Shown here piece by piece: positions 32,030-41,498 of a stretch of DNA of 64,000 bases. Each line of letters starts with the position of its first letter. The stretch's first letter is position 1. The stretch lies in the NCBI GenBank assembly GCA_014529385.2, contig CM043964.1:102070087-102134086 (forward strand). The letters run 5' to 3'. The translations under genes were made by a program, and so were the position numbers. Under the pieces are notes generated by a model, which did no database searches, was not told where the DNA came from, and saw nothing but the letters and a program-made list of their open reading frames with translations. Source of the stretch: Adiantum capillus-veneris. Lineage: Eukaryota; Streptophyta; Polypodiopsida; Polypodiales; Pteridaceae.

Positions 32030-32815
32030 TTGTGTAGGAGTGGGATTATGCTACACTTAATTAGGGTGAGTGATTAGCCCTAATTAAGTGTCCTTTGACC
32101 ACTCATTGAATATTGGACATAAAAGGGACTATTTATTCACCAAAAATATCATTTTAGACCGTGAAGTCTCCATAGAGGTGCATAATGTAGGTGGGCCCCA
32201 CCATGAGGCCCTACGGGTGGCTCCTGCGGGGTATCTCAACTTGTCTGTCTTGGCATTTAGAAAGAATCTTTAGGTTGGTCCCATCACATGCAAGTGACCT
32301 TGAACACTCATTGCTCTTCTAGAAGATGAGTAGGGGAAAAATAAGATCTCACCCTCTTGATTTACTTGACTTACAGTTCCCTTTTGCTGCGAATCTGACA
32401 GATTTACACTATTTTGACCATAACTTTTTACTTGTAGCTCGGAATGACATGCTTCAAAAGGCAAATTTGACCTTCTCAACATGTTTGATATGAATTTGGA
32501 CTATTCTTCACGCCCATGCACCAAGGAATTCGGTTTGTAAGGTCCACACTAGGCTAGGGAACCTTTTGCTTTCAAGTCTTCTTGTATGGGCCCTTTGCTT
32601 GTATGCATCCAAGGGGAATCATGCTTTTTCAAAAGGCTATGATGCTTAAACAAATAGAGGAGGGACCAATATTATTTGCTTGTGAAAAGAATATACAATT
32701 GGAGTCTTTTGAAAGGAGAAAAACTATATGTATATTCTTAAGAGATATTGGGCCACCTATGTAGGGGGCATAGAAGACTTGTAGAGAGGGACCATAATCT
32801 TTGGTAAAGACAAGT

Positions 32816-33108
32816 TGTTAACCCTCACGGCACACGGACACCCATCACCTACGACGGACGTGTATTATGTATTTGGTAGAGTCAGGTACCGGGCTTGTCG
32901 GACCAATAGGGAAAGGTAGAGTGATCGCCGATGAGAGGCGCACTTTAACTTGGACATTCAAGGGATTAGTTGGTTAAGCATGGGCGCCCAAGTGTGAATG
33001 GGGTGAGCTCCTATAAAAGCCAACTAAACCTAATTTTTACTCATTCTCTCATTTGTGCAATTGAAGAGTGCTCTTGCTCCATCTCCATCTTCTTCTTCTT
33101 CACCTCCT

Positions 33109-33141
<33 letters not shown>

Positions 33142-33391
33142 GAGAGTGTGTGTGCGATCGAGCATTACGAAGGCACGACGGCGGCGAAGCGGTTGAGCGC
33201 GGCACGACTGCAGCTTCTTCTTCATCGCGGCGAGGAATCCACCACGAAGGCGAGCGTAGAGCGGTGAGTGACACACCCTTTGTTTTCTTGAGCTTGCTAG
33301 TTTAGGCTTGTTGTGTGCTTGGAGCCGTTTGTGGCTCGCACACGGTGTATTGGCAAGTCCCTTGCTTCGACAGTGCGGCAAGGAGCGCACA
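32816..33391 (+). mobile_element. Solo LTR of element C family inside element B 3' LTR
   Basis: 576 bp, TGTTAACC...GCGCACA, flanked by a perfect 5-bp duplication CAAGT (32811-32815 and 33392-33396). The partner LTR of B carries the uninterrupted site AAAGACAAGTGGAGAG (43213-43228), proving insertion after B arrived. TATA CTATAAAAG at 33011-33019. Homologous along its length to 6676-6084 and 47699-47059 in opposite orientation. Confidence 0.95.
33011..33019 (+). promoter_or_regulatory. TATA box in solo C-family LTR
   Basis: CTATAAAAG in GAGCTCCTATAAAAGCCAAC; the C 5' LTR has the matching ATATAAAAG (47492-47500 on -). Confidence 0.6.
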
Positions 33392-33953
33392 CAAGTGGAG
33401 AGTTGATTTCCATGGTAATTTATCTATATGGGATGGAAGATGGATATATTATTTTTCTACTACTAATTCACAAGAGGTAAGAAAGTTTGGGGGTAGATAG
33501 TTGCTTATTGTATGCTTACTTTTATTTACAAAGCAAAAAATAAAAGGGTGGTAATATAAATATATGACTAAGGTGACATTTTTGGGAAGAGTACAATGTA
33601 TGTGTCGCCACAAAGGTTAAACGAAGAGGGGGAATTTACTCTAGATAACTTAATAGCGTAGAAAAATATATACACATATGAGGAAGAGGACGTTGAGTAG
33701 GCTGACAAATGTTGCAAAAAGATGGTTACCATTTTATGCCACTCATATTAGCCCTCCCCCAAGCCTAGAGATATTCATATCTTTAGGAGGACGGTGTTGC
33801 TTTTTTTTTCTCTTTTTTTTGTCATTTTTCCTTTTCCACTTTTTTTTTTTTTTTGCAATAGGAGGAGTGTCATGCACTCTTTTACTCCACTAGACCTGCT
33901 TTTCATTACCTCAATCCCATAAATTGGAGATGGGAGGGTTGCCTTGGGTATGT

Positions 33954-35284
33954 TCAGATTCCAAAGCTGGTGCTTCTTTGCACATGAAAAGCTTTAAAAA
34001 TAGGTGGAGCATTTGCCAAGCCGAAGGGAGCCATGCCAATTTGGAGCTTAGACGATGTAGGCAGATGACTGCCTATCAACGGATTGATACGTCGAAAGTA
34101 GGGCTTTAATCTCCATCCATTGACTCTGGTCTTGTGGAGTTTTCCTGATAAATCTTCTAATCTGTAACTACCATTCCTAAACTTTGTTTTTATCATGAAA
34201 GGTCCCTCCCATCTTTGCAAAAACTTTTTGTCAAGTCGAGTATCAAGTCGGTTATCATAGCGAAGAACCAACATACCTTCCTTCAATCCTTTCCCCTTGA
34301 GCTTCTTGTTGATTTTGTCCCTTTGGCTTGTCGCTTTGGTGATGTAGTGATCAATGGACTCTTCTCTATCTAGCTCAAGTCGTTGGAGATCTAAGATCCT
34401 TTCATGTAGAACCTCTTTTGGTTTTTTTGCCACTCTTGCAAGAACACGCAAACTTGAGAGCTCTACCTCAATGGGGAGAAGTGCATCCTGTTCATAAACT
34501 AGATGAAAAGGGGTGAATTGGGTAGATACCTTGAAAGATGTCCTATACACCCAAAGAGCAGCCGTCAAATGGCGATCCCAATCATTAGGCCGGTCCACAA
34601 TCTGCTTAGAAATGATCTTACATATCATTCCATTCACTTTTTCCACCAATCCATTGCATTGAGGATAGTAGGGTGTGGAATGCAGGTGTTTCACTTTTAA
34701 CCTCCTCAAGAGATCATTCAGAAGGTCAGCCCTAAAACCCAGGCCTCAATCTAATAAGATTTCTAGGGGTGTTCCAAACCTACTACAAATATGGTCAAAG
34801 ATAAACTTTGATACCTCTTCAGATGTGATTCGGGTTGTGCTTGTTGCTTCCGCCCATCGTGTCATATAGTCAACACCCATGATGATGAAAACCTTCCCTG
34901 TAGAAGTACGAGGTAGGGGACCTATTGCATCCACACCCCACTTTTCAAAAGGGCCATAAGATATTATTGGGACTCGAGGCTCATATGTTAGTCGTCTATC
35001 CCCAGCAATTTGGCATGGCTTACATGCCTTACACCAATATTGGACATCATGATGTAAGATCGGCCAAATAAACCCTGCTTGTAAAATCTTCCTACTTGTA
35101 ATATCTTGAGAAAAGTGACCACCACGGACATCATCATGACATGAAAGAAGAATTTTCTCTATCTCTTGCACACCTGGTACTCTCCTCAAGACCAAATCTT
35201 TCCCTTTGTGATATAAATCATCCCCAATCAACTGGTAAGGTGTGGCCTTCTTTACTAGTCTATGTCTTTGCACCTTGTCTAAGT
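33954..35284 (-). pseudogene. Element B integrase
   Basis: Zinc module (H-D-D-V-R-G-G-H ... C-K-A-C-K-P-C), then core W-G-V-D-A-I-G-P and L-E-I-L-L-D followed by a stop where D-R-G is expected; CGA to TGA would explain it. The frame goes on with G-L-G-F-R-A-D-L and the third acidic block N-G-L-V-E-K-V-N-G, then V-Y-R-T-S-F-K-V, G-P-F-M-I-K-T-K-F and V-N-G-W-R-L-K-P-Y-F. It is open to 33954; the last 30 or so residues (M-A-P-F-G-L-A-N-A-P-P) look like a piece of RT sequence attached by a rearrangement. The 5' end joins 36893 when D2 is removed. Confidence 0.86.
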
Positions 35285-35289
35285 GTTTG

Positions 35290-36887
35290 TGTAACATTTA
35301 ATGGCCTAATAACTTATGTGTAGCGGAAATTAGCATGAACATAGTGGGCATTTCATTAGAATAGATTCCTAATGAGAATTACAAGAGTGCTTGGGTGGAG
35401 AGAGCAACAAAAAGCTTAACACCTAGTTAGATAGCATCGACAATACTTTCAAAAGAGAGAGAAATTAAGCTATTGACAACAGTTGAGGACCGGATTTGCA
35501 TGGAGCCGGTCCCCCCTCCAAAAGGCTTTGTATTATGGTTTCTCCCATCAAGAGAGACATTGTACAATACAATTCTTTGTGTTCCTTCAAGACTAGCTAG
35601 TGCAATGAAGATGGAAGCTTCATACACCAATCAAAACACTTAATCAAACACAACTTGAATTATCCCCGTTCTCATACCCAAGACCTCACACACCTTCGAA
35701 GATGGTGAGAGCTAGCAGGGTATGAGAGTAGATTGAGAGGAAGAAGGAGTATCTTACGAGAAAGATGTACATCTCCTCACATAATCACTCATATTAGCAT
35801 AGCTTAGCTTAGTAATTAGCTTGGTAGAGGAGATGAGCATGCATTGAAGCTTGGATCTTGGTTGGATTTGCATCCACATGCCAAGAGAGTGTTGATGTAG
35901 GCTTCTATCTCACAAGCTTGGAGTAGGTGATGAGCTCTCCATTAAAGCATGGGAGGAGATAGAGTATTCTTCCTTCCCACATGGTCAAGTGTGAGTGTGT
36001 GTGTGTCAATGCCAAGCAAAAATCAGCCCCCTCTCTCTCTTGGGCGAGCACTAGCTGCTAATTTGGTCTGGCTTTTGCCTCATTGGACCTCCCCAAGTCA
36101 AGCCAATAGGTATTAAGCAGCATAAGTGATAACCTTCAGACATGTGTCCCCCTTTCCCCTTTTGTGAGAGCTTTAGGTAATTAAATAAGTAAACTAAACT
36201 CTCATTGGACCCCTTTGTCTTCTGGCCAATAGAAATCAGGCAAGCCATGGGGCTTCTGAATGCTCATTGGACCCTTTGGGAGACTGCCCAATAGTCTTCT
36301 AGGAGACTTAATTCTCATTGGTTTCTTTTATTAAATGTTTTTAAATTAATTAAACTACATTTACTCTAGCTTAATTCTCATTGGTCCACTTCAAGGGTCT
36401 TCCAATAGGAATTGGGCACACCTTGTGGGCATCTGGCCTAGGGAGCTGACATGTGTCCCTCATTCCCTTTGTGTAAAGGGAGCCTGTGTGTGTGTGTGTG
36501 TGTGTGTGGCTTTCTCTCTCATCCCCTACCTTTGGGGCTCGCCCCCTCCCATGTAGGGACGTGCAAAGACTTTTAGGGCACACACAAAGCATCCAATTTT
36601 CCCTAGGGTTGACCTATGGACACAACCTTTGAATTTTGGAACCTTAGCATTTTGGAAGTCTTAATGGGCTGAACCTTAGGGTCTTTTTAGCCCATTGTTG
36701 CACATGGCTCTTTTGCAGATGGCCCCCCCTTTGGATCCCTATTTTCCCTCCTTTGGATCCCTACTGTGGCCGGTCTGCAGGCTTAACCAATATTCTAGCT
36801 TTTTCTCCCTTGGCACTTCCCCACATTAAATGATCAGTTTAATATGAGAAAATCATTTAGGAGAATTAGATATCGATTATTATGACA
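35290..36887 (-). mobile_element. Solo LTR D2, inserted in element B pol
   Basis: 1598 bp, TGTCATAA...GTTACA on -, with a perfect 5-bp duplication (GTTTG on +, 35285-35289 and 36888-36892). Removing it rejoins G-E-C-P-K to H-L-D-K-V-Q-R in frame, matching the same stretch in G (G-E-C-P-S-D-L-T-K-G-Q). Same family as D1. A (GT)n tract occurs at 36485-36508. Confidence 0.93.
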
Positions 36888-36892
36888 GTTTG

Positions 36893-38075
36893 GGACACTC
36901 ACCTGCTTGTAGAAAGAAGATAATGTCTTTTAGCTCCTCAATTGACCTTGATATTTTGGTTCATATAGTTTCACACCTCCTACCGCCATTTGAAGCTTTT
37001 CATTTGCGAGTAAGTCTGCTTCCTTGTTATGAGTTCTCACCATGTGTTGTAACTGTGTTTCTTTAAAACCCTTCATCAAAGCTCTTACACTACTAAGCCA
37101 CTCAAACAATGTACGATTCTTGCACTTCCAAGTCCCTTGGATTTGCCTGACCACTAGCAAAGAATCACCTTTTATAATAAGTCTTTGTATGCCTAATTCT
37201 TTGCATTCTTCTAACCCAAGGGTTAGAGTAGCATACTCAGCCTCATTGTTGGAGTGAACATTGGGTAGAGTGATACCTTTTCTAACCATTACCTCCTTTT
37301 GTGGGTTCAAAATGATGATCCCCCCTGCTGCTTTGTCTTGTTGGCGTTGATAAGCTCCGTCAAAGCATAAAGTATGGGAATTATCAATCTCCTTCACTTT
37401 GAGCTGTTTTGAGCCTTCCTCTCTTTGTAGTCGTGATGCTTCCCTTTCTCTCACTTTGTAGGTGAGAATGTCTGCAAGTCCTGCTCTTGTGCTATCTTCT
37501 ACCACGAAAGTGTATTCAAATTCTTGGAGTTCAAGCACCCACTTTGCTATTCTAAATGAGAGGCTCATGTGTTGTACTACATATGGTAGATTGTGCTCTA
37601 AGGTGAGAAAAACAAATGGCACACGGAGAAGATACGATCGAAACTTCCTTACCGCAAACAAGATTGCAAAGACCACTTTCTCCATTTCAGTGTATCCCTT
37701 CTCGGCCGGAGTCATCACCTTGCTTGCAAAATAGATCGGCCTCATGTATGATGTTTTAGGATCTTTTTGCATCAAAACAACACCAATTGCTTCGAAACCT
37801 ACACTTGGAGTGACATAGTAGGTCTCCTTTGGATCTGGTGGCATTAGGATTGGGAGAGAGCTAAGAATGCCCTTCACTTCCTCAAAACATTTTGCATGTT
37901 CCCTCCCCCATTCAAATGTAGATTGGCTTGCCAACCTATGCAAAGGGGCAATGGCTTCTGAGAGGAGATGGATGAAGCGTGACATGTACCTCACTTTGTG
38001 GTTGAAGGTCATTAGCTCCTTAGTTGTTGTTGGTGGAGATAATGACAAAAGGGCCTCTACTTTAGAGGGATCCAC
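36893..38075 (-). pseudogene. Element B RNase H domains (two)
   Basis: 381 codons in frame after a single stop from RT. The first RNase H region has P-I-Y-F-A-S-K-V-M-T and E-M-E-K-V-V-F-A with L-E-H-N-L-P-Y-V-V-Q-H-M. The second, archaeal-type domain has C-F-D-G-A-Y, N-N-E-A-E-Y-A-T-L, I-K-G-D-S-L-L-V-V and N-K-E-A-D-L-L-A, all four acidic positions kept. A frameshift near 36950 leads to the D-I-I-F-F-L-Q-A-G-E-C-P-K end, cut by D2. The domain pair repeats the layout in A and G. Confidence 0.87.
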
Positions 38076-38081
38076 TTGAAT

Positions 38082-39257
38082 TCATTGTGAAGAAACCACA
38101 TGGCCTAGAAAAACCACCTGAGATTCACCGATATGACACTTCTCTGGGTTGAGTTGTCCCCCAAATTGATGGAGCCTCTTAAGCCCCTCTTCAACCTTTT
38201 GGCAGTGAAGTGATCTACAACTATAAATACAGAAATCATCCATAAAGACTCTTATAGATTTTCCAAAGAATGGCTGAAATACAAATATTGTGAATCTCAT
38301 GAAGGTGCTAGGAGCATTGGTGAGCCCAAAAGGCATTACTCTGAATGCAAAACATCCCCAAGGTGTGATGAAGGTGGTTTTTGGTTGGTCCTCTTCTGCT
38401 ATTCTAATTTGAAAATATCCTGAATACCCATCACACACAGTGTAGCATTCGTGACCTTTTACTTCATTCAAAATTTCATCTTGGAAAGGGAGAGGGAAGT
38501 GGTCCCTCTTTGTCGCAGCGTTGAGGGGTTTGTAATCCACGCAGACCCCCCACTTACCATTCTTCTGGGGAGTGACTACAATAGGTGATACCCATTCGGA
38601 GTTGGATACTGGATAGATGAAGCCAGCCTTCAAGAGTCGATTCACTTCTTGTAGGAGAGCCTTTTGTTGCACAGATCCTAGTAGCCTTAACTTTTGAGCC
38701 ACGGGTTTGGTCCCTGGTTTCAATTCAATTCGATGCTCTATTACATCTATTCCTCTTATTTGTGAGTAGTCAGTGATAAACAAATTGGGATACCTCCTTA
38801 ACATATTGATGTAGGACCTCTTCTCCTCACAAGTAAGATCTTTTGCAAGCATCTTCTCAAATCCTTCTTCAAGGTGGTGGCATCTTTCATCCCCTCGTGT
38901 GTGATTGTCTGTTGGCTTTTCTTCTACAGAAACATCTTGGGTGTTGGCGTTAAATACAATTCCCATTACCTCTAAAGAAGACTCCTCTTCACTGGTTGAT
39001 GCACTGGTTGATGCACTGGTTGATGCTTCCTCATCACTTGAGTAAGGACTCTCCTCCTCGCTCTCTTCATCTGCCGTGGTTTCATAGTTGATATCTAGTT
39101 GCTTTCCTTCTCGCCAATCATACACCACCGGTTGACCCTTCTTAAGAATCAAACGACCACTTCCCCATTTTTGATCTGCATTCACAGCAATGAGCCAAGG
39201 CCTCCCTAGGATGATGGGATAGCCCTCCCCCTTAGCTGGCATGACATACATATCCAC
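38082..39257 (-). pseudogene. Element B protease C-terminus and reverse transcriptase
   Basis: 391 codons from M-D-M-Y-V-M-P-A-K-G-E-G-Y-P-I-I-L-G-R-P-W-L. An acidic Ser/Thr-rich linker contains a short repeat (S-T-S-A repeated), then P-V-A-Q-K-L-R-L-L-G and RT: W-V-S-P-I-V-V-T-P, V-C-V-D-Y-K-P-L-N, M-P-F-G-L-T-N-A-P-S-T-F, catalytic F-M-D-D. It ends at an in-frame TGA after V-V-S-S-Q where RT should continue to I-Q-V-D-P-S-K-V. The upstream end is also an in-frame TGA (39255-39257 side), so three consecutive blocks of B share one register. Confidence 0.88.
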
Positions 39258-40848
39258 TCATGCATCTATGTTACATACAGAGACTTTTACATTTTCAATG
39301 ATCCCCAAACACTTCACACTTGAGTTGTTGGCTAGCCTAGCTTGACAATTAGAGGACTTTGTAATTTCAAGCCCTAACCTATTCATTGATTTTTCCATGA
39401 TCACACACATTTGAGCTCCACCATCAACATATACATTAGACACCTTTTTACCCCTTATGTAAGCATCCACAATGGGTTCCACATCTTTTTGTAGCTTTGA
39501 GGCCACAACCTTAATGGAAATATTTGCTTTCTTCTTTGGAATTCTTGTACTTACCAACTTTGTCCATTGCCTTCTTACTTTGGCTGATAGGTGTAGAAGT
39601 TGAGGCCATGAAATGTTTGGCTTTTGGGTTTGTAAATCCTCCAGGATGTTGTAGGGCTCTAGCTCCTTTCCCAATGGGAAGTCGTTGATACCAATTTCCC
39701 TTCCCCTTGATCTTTTCTTCCTACTACTTTCAGCTTATTCCATCTTTGACTTCTTCTTCTTGTCCCTTCTGGCTGAATTTGTTCCTTCACTTCTCATGTC
39801 TTCATTCTTATCATGTGCTCTTGTGCGTTTTTTTGCCAGCATAACATCAAAGTTTAGAGTATGCTCATCTATTACCTCTTCTAGCTTGATGATGTTGACT
39901 CCTCTTTCTTCCTCCTCATGTGGGACGGGAGGTATATTTGCTGGTGGTGGTGGTCGACGAAGGATTTGTGGGCCTTGAGCTAGTTCTTGCTTCACAGTGA
40001 GAGGAGGCGGTCTGGGGGGATATATGTCTCCCGGAAGTCGCCTTGGATGTGGACAATTGTACATGCCATGGACCATTTCATTGCAATTCCAACATCGCAA
40101 CTCTTGAGCTTGTCTTCGTTGATTGCGATTCCCTTCTCTTTGTTGTCGTTGTTGAGGTAGACCCTGTACTAGATTCGGAGTGAGGTTCTCAAGCTGTTGA
40201 GTTAGCCTTTGTAAAACCTCTTGTTGAGAGTTATCTCCTATTTGTGAAGATTGTGCAAGAGGGGCCCTAATTGGTGCTTCCATGGTTTGTGAAGACTCCC
40301 TCTCACTCACTTCATTCAAACCCCTTGCTCTATGTACTTGGAAGTGTAGTTTTCTAAACTTGATGATGGCTACCTCACATGCTTCTTCGAAGGTGGATGG
40401 GAATTTTAGCTCTACTTTAGCCTTTAAAAGTGGATACAAGCCAACCATGAATCTCTCTTTTTTTAGAAAGTTAGGTGCACCACCATGATTTTCTAATGTA
40501 GACTCCCACCTACCCTATAGATTGACAAAGGTTGCTTCATAAGAGGGATAGTCTTCAAGTGATACCTGCTTATGTCCAATAAGACATTTCTATAGTCCTT
40601 CAGAAGTATCACCTTGCCCGAATTTGGAGAGGAAGCTTGCTTGCAGTCTCTGCCAGTTGGACTTGATTTGGGGTTGCAAGGTCTCATACCATGCTTTAGC
40701 TTCTGCTTTTAGAACCAACGGGAAGGCTCGTAGCTTTACTTCCTCCTCATCTCTCCCGGATATGAGATGTGCCATCTCCAAGTTGTCAAGAAACTCTTGC
40801 GCATCTTCCCCACTTCTTGCATAGAACGTGGGAAAAGAACTTGACATT
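39258..40848 (-). pseudogene. Element B gag and protease N-terminus
   Basis: The start M-S-S-S-F-P-T-F at 40848 matches the G gag start M-A-S-V-A-F-P-T-F. Capsid core: A-K-A-W-Y-E-T-L-Q-P, F-L-S-K-F-G-Q-G-D-T. In-frame stops at about 40590 and 40520; open from about 40448. Zinc knuckle C-W-N-C-x4-H-x4-C at about 40060-40100 is complete. A basic linker and a stop at 39735 follow, then V-Y-V-D-G-G-A-Q-M-C-V-I (about 39405-39440), the D-G-G protease start. Ends at A-C-N-I-D-A with a TGA. Confidence 0.86.
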
Positions 40849-40932
40849 TTGTTTAGACTTTTTGAAATTTCTTTTTTTAAAAGAAACTTTTCTCTTACGG
40901 GCCGCACAAGATTGTTGACACTATAAATCTGA

Positions 40933-41145
40933 TTACATTAAAATGAAGATGTACACATCCATTGTTAATTCGTACTTTATCATAGGTAGAATAAATGGAT
41001 TAATTGAAGCATTGATTTCATTGAGGCGAGTGGATCCAAATATCCTCCTTATGATAGATTGAAACCTAAACTTAGTTGCAATGATTATATGAATGGATTG
41101 CCGAGAAATATGCCTAAAAGGTTCATTGTTTTGATTGTGATTCAT
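40933..41145 (-). CDS. Small conserved leader ORF 2 of element B
   Basis: 70 codons, starting M-N-H-N-Q-N-N and ending D-V-Y-I-F-I-L-M, 84 bp before the gag start. Its last 51 residues align without gaps to the end of ORF 1 (41229-41483), about half identical (R-L-x-E, A-S-x-N-P, I-L-P, Y-E, D-V-x-I-F-I-L), so the two arose by tandem duplication. It also matches the small ORF before gag in element G. Function unknown. Confidence 0.6.
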   Translation of the reverse strand: MNHNQNNEPFRHISRQSIHIIIATKFRFQSIIRRIFGSTRLNEINASINPFILPMIKYELTMDVYIFILM

Positions 41146-41228
41146 GTGCTACTCCTCGTTGTTGGTTCGAAGACCTCGTTCCTTCATATGGCCCTTGAGC
41201 ACCCCTTCACCACTCCTTGTTCCTGCCT

Positions 41229-41483
41229 TTAAAACAAAATGAAAATGTGAACATCAAAAGAAGTTTCATAATTGATGATTGGAAGTATAATTGGATTGCG
41301 TGATGCCAGTCTTTCTCTAAGTCTTTCTGCACCAAACATAAAAACAATGCGTTGCTGGAAAAAGACTTTTCTATCTATGTGAACATTTACTCTAATGTGC
41401 TGTGCAAAATGAAATGGATAGATGGGAACTCCATTGTTCATCACTAAAAAATTTAAAGGTAACTTGGAAATATGTTCCTCCAT
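41229..41483 (-). CDS. Small conserved leader ORF 1 of element B
   Basis: 84 codons whose Met lies at the primer-binding site itself (41483), ending D-V-H-I-F-I-L-F. Contains F-Q-Q-R-I-V-F-M-F-G-A-E-R-L-R-E-R-L-A-S. It is the best conserved of the three related leader ORFs. Amphipathic charged middle, hydrophobic end. If translated it would be the first product of the genomic RNA, so it could also act as an upstream ORF limiting gag translation; that is inference. Confidence 0.6.
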   Translation of the reverse strand: MEEHISKLPLNFLVMNNGVPIYPFHFAQHIRVNVHIDRKVFFQQRIVFMFGAERLRERLASRNPIILPIINYETSFDVHIFILF

Positions 41484-41493
41484 GGGGGCACCA
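41474..41493 (-). other. Element B primer-binding site
   Basis: TGGTGCCCCCATGGAGGAAC on -, five bases after the 5' LTR (TAAAG spacer). It shares TGGTGCCCCCA and GGA with the sites of G and A. Confidence 0.72.
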
Positions 41494-41498
41494 CTTTA

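Larger units (their letters stand above)
31095..33745 (-). repeat. Element B 3' LTR, interrupted by a solo C-family LTR
   Basis: Own sequence 31095-32815 plus 33397-33745, about 2070 bp, nearly identical to 41499-43570. The purine tract CTTGGGGGAGGGCTAATA precedes it on - (33746-33763). TATA CTATAAATAG at 32020-32029. The open frames inside (31075-32273) are shared by both LTR copies only through duplication and are not supported as genes. Confidence 0.92.

Noticed and set aside
31075-32273. Open frames in element B LTRs (for example 31734-32003 and its copy at 42168-42407)
   Set aside because: Present twice only because LTRs are duplicated; no domain, and one crosses the transcription start region.
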